From: an uncultured Prevotella sp.
GTDB lineage: Bacteria; Bacteroidota; Bacteroidia; Bacteroidales; Bacteroidaceae
Direction: 5' to 3'
Length of the DNA stretch: 8,110 nucleotides
Assembly (NCBI GenBank): GCA_900770845.1
Contig: CAAGLS010000113.1
Coordinates: 1-8,110 of the forward strand
The stretch's first letter is position 1, and the number at the start of each line of letters is the position of its first letter. The position numbers and the translations under genes were made by a program. Of this stretch, positions 6,032 through 8,110 are shown piece after piece. Under the pieces are notes generated by a model. It had not been told where the DNA came from and made no database searches. It was given only the letters and a program-made list of their open reading frames with translations.

Positions 6032-6171
6032 GTAGTAGGAGGTGCGGCGTCTCGCCGCACAATCACCCATAGCGTCCCGCCGCACAGCCATGCATAGCGG
6101 TCCCGCCGCACAATCACCCATAGCGTCCCGTCGCACAGCCATGCACGGCGGGACGCCGTGCCTCCTACTAC
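6032..6171. repeat. Dumbbell repeat element, copy 1
   Basis: The ends are GTAGTAGGAGGTGCGGCG (6032-6049) and its near-perfect reverse complement (6154-6171); the two differences are G-T pairs. Each end has its own hairpin: GTGCGGCG-TCT-CGCCGCAC (6042-6060) and GCACGGCG-GGA-CGCCGTGC (6143-6161). Between them are about four units of 25-26 bp, each beginning CGCCGCAC or CGTCGCAC; the first and third are identical. The right end overlaps the stop codon of the ATPase gene. The second copy is at 7611-7745 in the same orientation. It resembles REP/MITE-like intergenic repeats; open frames across it are artefacts. Confidence 0.85.
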
Positions 6172-7358
6172 TGCAAAAAAAGATCCCCCAGATCCATGCT
6201 GAGGAAAGTCTCGGCAGGAATTCCACCCTGGCCTACAATCACCGAACGAACGGGATGGAATTTATCCTGAAACACATGTAATCCGCGTGTGTCAGACTCG
6301 CTATTGCTCTTGACCTCTATGGCAACCGTCTTATCCAATTTGCGTAACACAAAATCCACTTCGTCAGCCCCATCACGCCAGTAGTACAACGACCAGCGGT
6401 GACGGAATGCCTCATTGATCAGCCAACTGCCGACAGCCGACTCGAACAGCCTTCCCCATAATTTTCTGTCCATTTGTACATCCTGAAAACTCTTGTCTAC
6501 ATAGATATTCTTCAAGGCATTGTTGTACACTTGATACTTCGGTATGCTTGCCCGCTTACGTGCATGGTCAACAGCATATTTCTGCAAGCCATCGACCAAT
6601 CCACTCTGCGAAAGCAGTTTGATGTAGCTGGCCAAGGTGGTGGTGTTGCCTGCATCCTGCAACTGCCCCAACATCTTGGTCAAGGAGACGATCTCTCCCG
6701 AATAGGCGGCACTCAACTCAAAAGTCTGCCTCAAAAGGGCTGGTTTGGAGATGACAGTATCTTGAAGAATATCCTTGTTGATAGTGGCGTCTACGATTGA
6801 GGAGAAGATGTAATCGCGCCAACGCAGCTCGTCATTTATCAAATGGGCGCTACCCGGATAGCCGCCATAGAACACATATTGTTCCAGGCTCCATCCAAAA
6901 GCATCGCGCATCTCAGCATATCCCCAGTGACTCATGCGGATCTCCTCATATCGCCCCGCCATGGAGTCGGCAAGCCCGCGTTCAAGCAACACGCGGGAGG
7001 AGCCGAGCAACAACACTTTTATAGGCACACCGCTATAGGTGTCGGCATCCCATTCCTTTTTTACCGTCTCGCTCCACCCAACAAGCTTCTGAATCTCGTC
7101 AATGACAAGCACCAATTCGCCAAGCCCCTGGGTCTTCACCAAGATTCGGGCCTGTGACCAACAGTCACTGATCCATTTCTTCTGACTTGTCGGTACATCA
7201 TCGGCAGCAAATAGCAAGTGGGGAATGGGCAAGTCCTTCAAAACCTGTCTTACCAGCGTCGACTTACCTATTTGCCGAGGCCCCATCAACACTTGGATGA
7301 AGTGGCGTGGCTCTTCCAATCGCTTTTTCAGTAAGAAATATTCCTTTCTTGTATACAT
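6168..7358 (-). CDS. AAA ATPase with C-terminal DUF4143 domain
   Basis: The 396-residue protein has an N-terminal AAA_14-type ATPase with Walker A GPRQIGKST (26-34), Walker B LVLVIDE (82-88), and LLLGSS as a probable sensor 1. The second half is the DUF4143 region, with AEMRDAF and FYGGYPGSA early and a PD-(D/E)xK-like pattern at the end (EVDFVL at 333-338, then AIEVKS at 346-351). It is probably a cytoplasmic, ATP-driven DNA-associated protein; the family is common in Bacteroidetes accessory DNA and its biological role is not established. The start ATG 7358 puts Walker A at the usual distance. The stop codon TAG (6170-6168) lies in the end of a dumbbell repeat, so the insertion may have set the C terminus. 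The base composition is more AT-rich than glyS and MATE. It has its own promoter and a leader of about 160 nt carrying two palindromes. Confidence 0.92.
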   Translation of the reverse strand: MYTRKEYFLLKKRLEEPRHFIQVLMGPRQIGKSTLVRQVLKDLPIPHLLFAADDVPTSQKKWISDCWSQARILVKTQGLGELVLVIDEIQKLVGWSETVKKEWDADTYSGVPIKVLLLGSSRVLLERGLADSMAGRYEEIRMSHWGYAEMRDAFGWSLEQYVFYGGYPGSAHLINDELRWRDYIFSSIVDATINKDILQDTVISKPALLRQTFELSAAYSGEIVSLTKMLGQLQDAGNTTTLASYIKLLSQSGLVDGLQKYAVDHARKRASIPKYQVYNNALKNIYVDKSFQDVQMDRKLWGRLFESAVGSWLINEAFRHRWSLYYWRDGADEVDFVLRKLDKTVAIEVKSNSESDTRGLHVFQDKFHPVRSVIVGQGGIPAETFLSMDLGDLFLQ

Positions 7359-7465
7359 CGGTTCTACTTATTTTGATGATATGCAATCCTCTTTATTGAA
7401 TTTGTAATTGCCCGAAGAACATACTGTTGCTTAAATCTCGCGGCCTATACTTGGCACTGAGCGGA

Positions 7466-7513
7466 AAATTACTCAACGCATTGAGTAAAATTACTCAGTC
7501 CATTGAGTAATTT
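7466..7513. promoter_or_regulatory. Two tandem 20-bp palindromes in the ATPase leader (operator-like)
   Basis: TTACTCAACGCATTGAGTAA (7469-7488) and TTACTCAGTCCATTGAGTAA (7491-7510) share TTACTCA-N6-TGAGTAA, starting 22 bp apart, about two helix turns. The second extends to 10-bp arms (AAATTACTCA/TGAGTAATTT). They lie roughly 10-50 bp downstream of the predicted transcription start of the ATPase gene. That is a natural place for a repressor; as RNA each could also form a hairpin. The regulator is unknown. Confidence 0.6.
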
Positions 7514-7524
7514 CAAATCTTTGT

Positions 7525-7543
7525 CTGCAAAGATAGTTGAAAG
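7525..7543. repeat. 19-bp direct repeat, first copy
   Basis: CTGCAAAGATAGTTGAAAG is repeated exactly at 7748-7766, on the other side of dumbbell copy 2. It contains the -7 box of the ATPase promoter, so the promoter core is duplicated. Confidence 0.85.
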
Positions 7544-7559
7544 GAACGAAACGACCAAA
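7528..7559 (-). promoter_or_regulatory. Promoter of the ATPase/DUF4143 gene
   Basis: On the - strand, TTTG (7559-7556), 20 bp, then TATCTTTG (7535-7528) gives a full -33/-7 Bacteroidetes promoter. It predicts a start near 7521 and a leader of about 160 nt to the ATG at 7358. Confidence 0.65.
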
Positions 7560-7610
7560 GAAAAGGAAAAGAAACTCCAGCTCCTGTGAGACTTGGCGCA
7601 GTCATCCGCA

Positions 7611-7745
7611 GTAGGAGGTGCGGCGTCTCGCCGCACACTCACGCATAGCGGTCTCGCCGCACAGTCACCCATAGCGGTCTCGCCGCACAATCACCCATAG
7701 CGTCTTGCCGCACAGCCATGCACGGCGGGACGCCGTGCCTCCTAC
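7611..7745. repeat. Dumbbell repeat element, copy 2
   Basis: It has the same layout and orientation as 6032-6171: GTAGGAGG, hairpin GTGCGGCG-TCT-CGCCGCAC (7618-7636), units each headed by a GCCGCAC word, hairpin GCACGGCG-GGA-CGCCGTGC (7720-7738), CCTCCTAC. Internal units differ more between the two copies than the ends do. The two copies flank the ATPase gene with its promoter and palindromes. Confidence 0.85.
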
Positions 7746-7747
7746 AG

Positions 7748-7766
7748 CTGCAAAGATAGTTGAAAG
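7748..7766. repeat. 19-bp direct repeat, second copy
   Basis: This is identical to 7525-7543. On the - strand it also contains TATCTTTG (7758-7751), but no TTTG lies at the -33 distance, so it is probably a weak or inactive promoter. It begins 2 bp after the dumbbell repeat ends. Confidence 0.8.
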
Positions 7767-7835
7767 AAAGGAGTCGGAAGCCGAATGCCAATTATGAAGT
7801 GGAAAATTCACGCACAAACCGTCTTTGTGTTTATC

Positions 7836-7859
7836 CGCAAAGGCGCAAAGAACGCAAAG
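7836..7859. repeat. Triple CGCAAAG word
   Basis: CGCAAAG occurs at 7836-7842, 7844-7850 and 7853-7859, spaced 8 and 9 bp apart. It lies upstream of the promoter of the secreted protein. Such words recur in intergenic DNA of many bacteria; no function is assigned. Confidence 0.55.
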
Positions 7860-7902
7860 CGACAGCAGAATTGGAAAAAATCCAAAAAAAAGTTGGGATA
7901 TA

Positions 7903-7934
7903 TTTGTTGATGAACAAATTATTTCTTAAATTTG
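7903..7934 (+). promoter_or_regulatory. Promoter of the secreted-protein gene
   Basis: TTTG (7903-7906), 20 bp, then TAAATTTG (7927-7934) matches the Bacteroidetes -33/-7 pattern in full. The start would be near 7941, with a leader of about 65 nt that contains a small GCC-GAAA-GGC hairpin (7962-7971) and an AAGGAA ribosome-binding-like site (7995-8000) 6 bp before the ATG. Confidence 0.7.
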
Positions 7935-8006
7935 CAATCGCTATTCTATAAACTAAATTAAGCCGAAAGGCGTTACTTTTAATTCTAACAAAACAAGGAA
8001 TATAAT

Positions 8007-8110
8007 ATGAAGAAGATTTTTACACTCGCCATGTTGCTCGTGCTTGGCCTCGGCACAAGCTTCGCTCAAGACGAAGAGATTGACAACACGCTCCAGTTTG
8101 TCGACGCACA
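8007..8110 (+). CDS. Secreted protein, N-terminal fragment (continues past window)
   Basis: Thirty-four codons are visible from ATG 8007. They encode a standard signal peptide: KK, a hydrophobic core (IFTLAMLLVLGLG), then TSFA-QD with likely signal peptidase I cleavage after Ala20. No lipobox Cys is present. The mature start, QDEEIDNTLQFVDA, is acidic and resembles small secreted proteins of Prevotella and Bacteroides, but no domain can be assigned from 14 residues. A complete promoter and a ribosome-binding-like AAGGAA support the start. The window ends inside the gene. Confidence 0.8.
   Translation, partial: MKKIFTLAMLLVLGLGTSFAQDEEIDNTLQFVDA

Noticed and set aside
6032..6171. Possible CRISPR array
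   Set aside because: Units of 25-26 bp are contiguous with no unique spacers, and no cas genes are present.
6042..6281. Open frames across the dumbbell repeat on both strands
   Set aside because: Their repeated peptide (IASRRTAMH and similar) is only the translated repeat units.
7760..7951. Open frame of 63 codons on the + strand
   Set aside because: It has no ATG or ribosome-binding site, is rich in Arg and Lys, and runs through the CGCAAAG repeats and the promoter of the next gene.

Overview
The window looks like a chromosomal segment from a Bacteroidales bacterium, most likely Prevotella or a close relative. Several putative promoters carry the Bacteroidetes -7 box TAnnTTTG, with no E. 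coli-like -10/-35 pairs. The glycyl-tRNA synthetase is the single-chain Bacteroidetes form, and it is followed at once by an FKBP-type lipoprotein. GC-rich housekeeping genes alternate with more AT-rich accessory stretches full of short repeats. No tRNA, rRNA, CRISPR array or transposase was seen.

Layout, left to right. (1) Positions 1-452 hold the C-terminal part of a CPBP (Abi/CAAX-type) intramembrane protease on the + strand. (2) At 570-740 is a very small + strand reading frame with a double-glycine leader typical of secreted peptides or bacteriocins; its 3' end runs into a repeat. (3) Positions 707-1514 form a non-coding island bounded by 62-bp inverted repeats (60/62 identical). Inside are a third copy, a fragment, a perfect 20-bp inverted repeat, a terminator-like hairpin and a 22-bp tandem repeat. 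(4) A MATE efflux gene (2956-1535, - strand) has its own promoter. (5) Positions 2957-3613 carry no intact gene, but do hold a frameshifted C-terminal gene remnant on the - strand, a good - strand intrinsic terminator and a large GC-rich hairpin. (6) glyS (5857-4286) and an FKBP-type peptidyl-prolyl isomerase lipoprotein (4270-3614) form a two-gene - strand operon. (7) An AAA ATPase/DUF4143 gene (7358-6168, - strand) is bracketed by two same-orientation copies of a 135-bp dumbbell repeat. It has a strong promoter and two 20-bp palindromes in its leader. (8) At the right edge, a promoter on the + strand drives a secreted protein whose first 34 codons are visible.

How the parts relate. glyS and the FKBP gene are core functions (tRNA charging and envelope protein folding). 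The MATE pump is an independent housekeeping or drug-export unit. The CPBP protease beside a GG-leader peptide suggests the right edge of a peptide or bacteriocin locus lying mostly to the left of the window. That locus seems to have been damaged by the repeat island, which supplies the last codons and the stop of the peptide frame. The ATPase/DUF4143 gene, with repeats on both sides and its own operator-like palindromes, looks like a separate accessory cassette.
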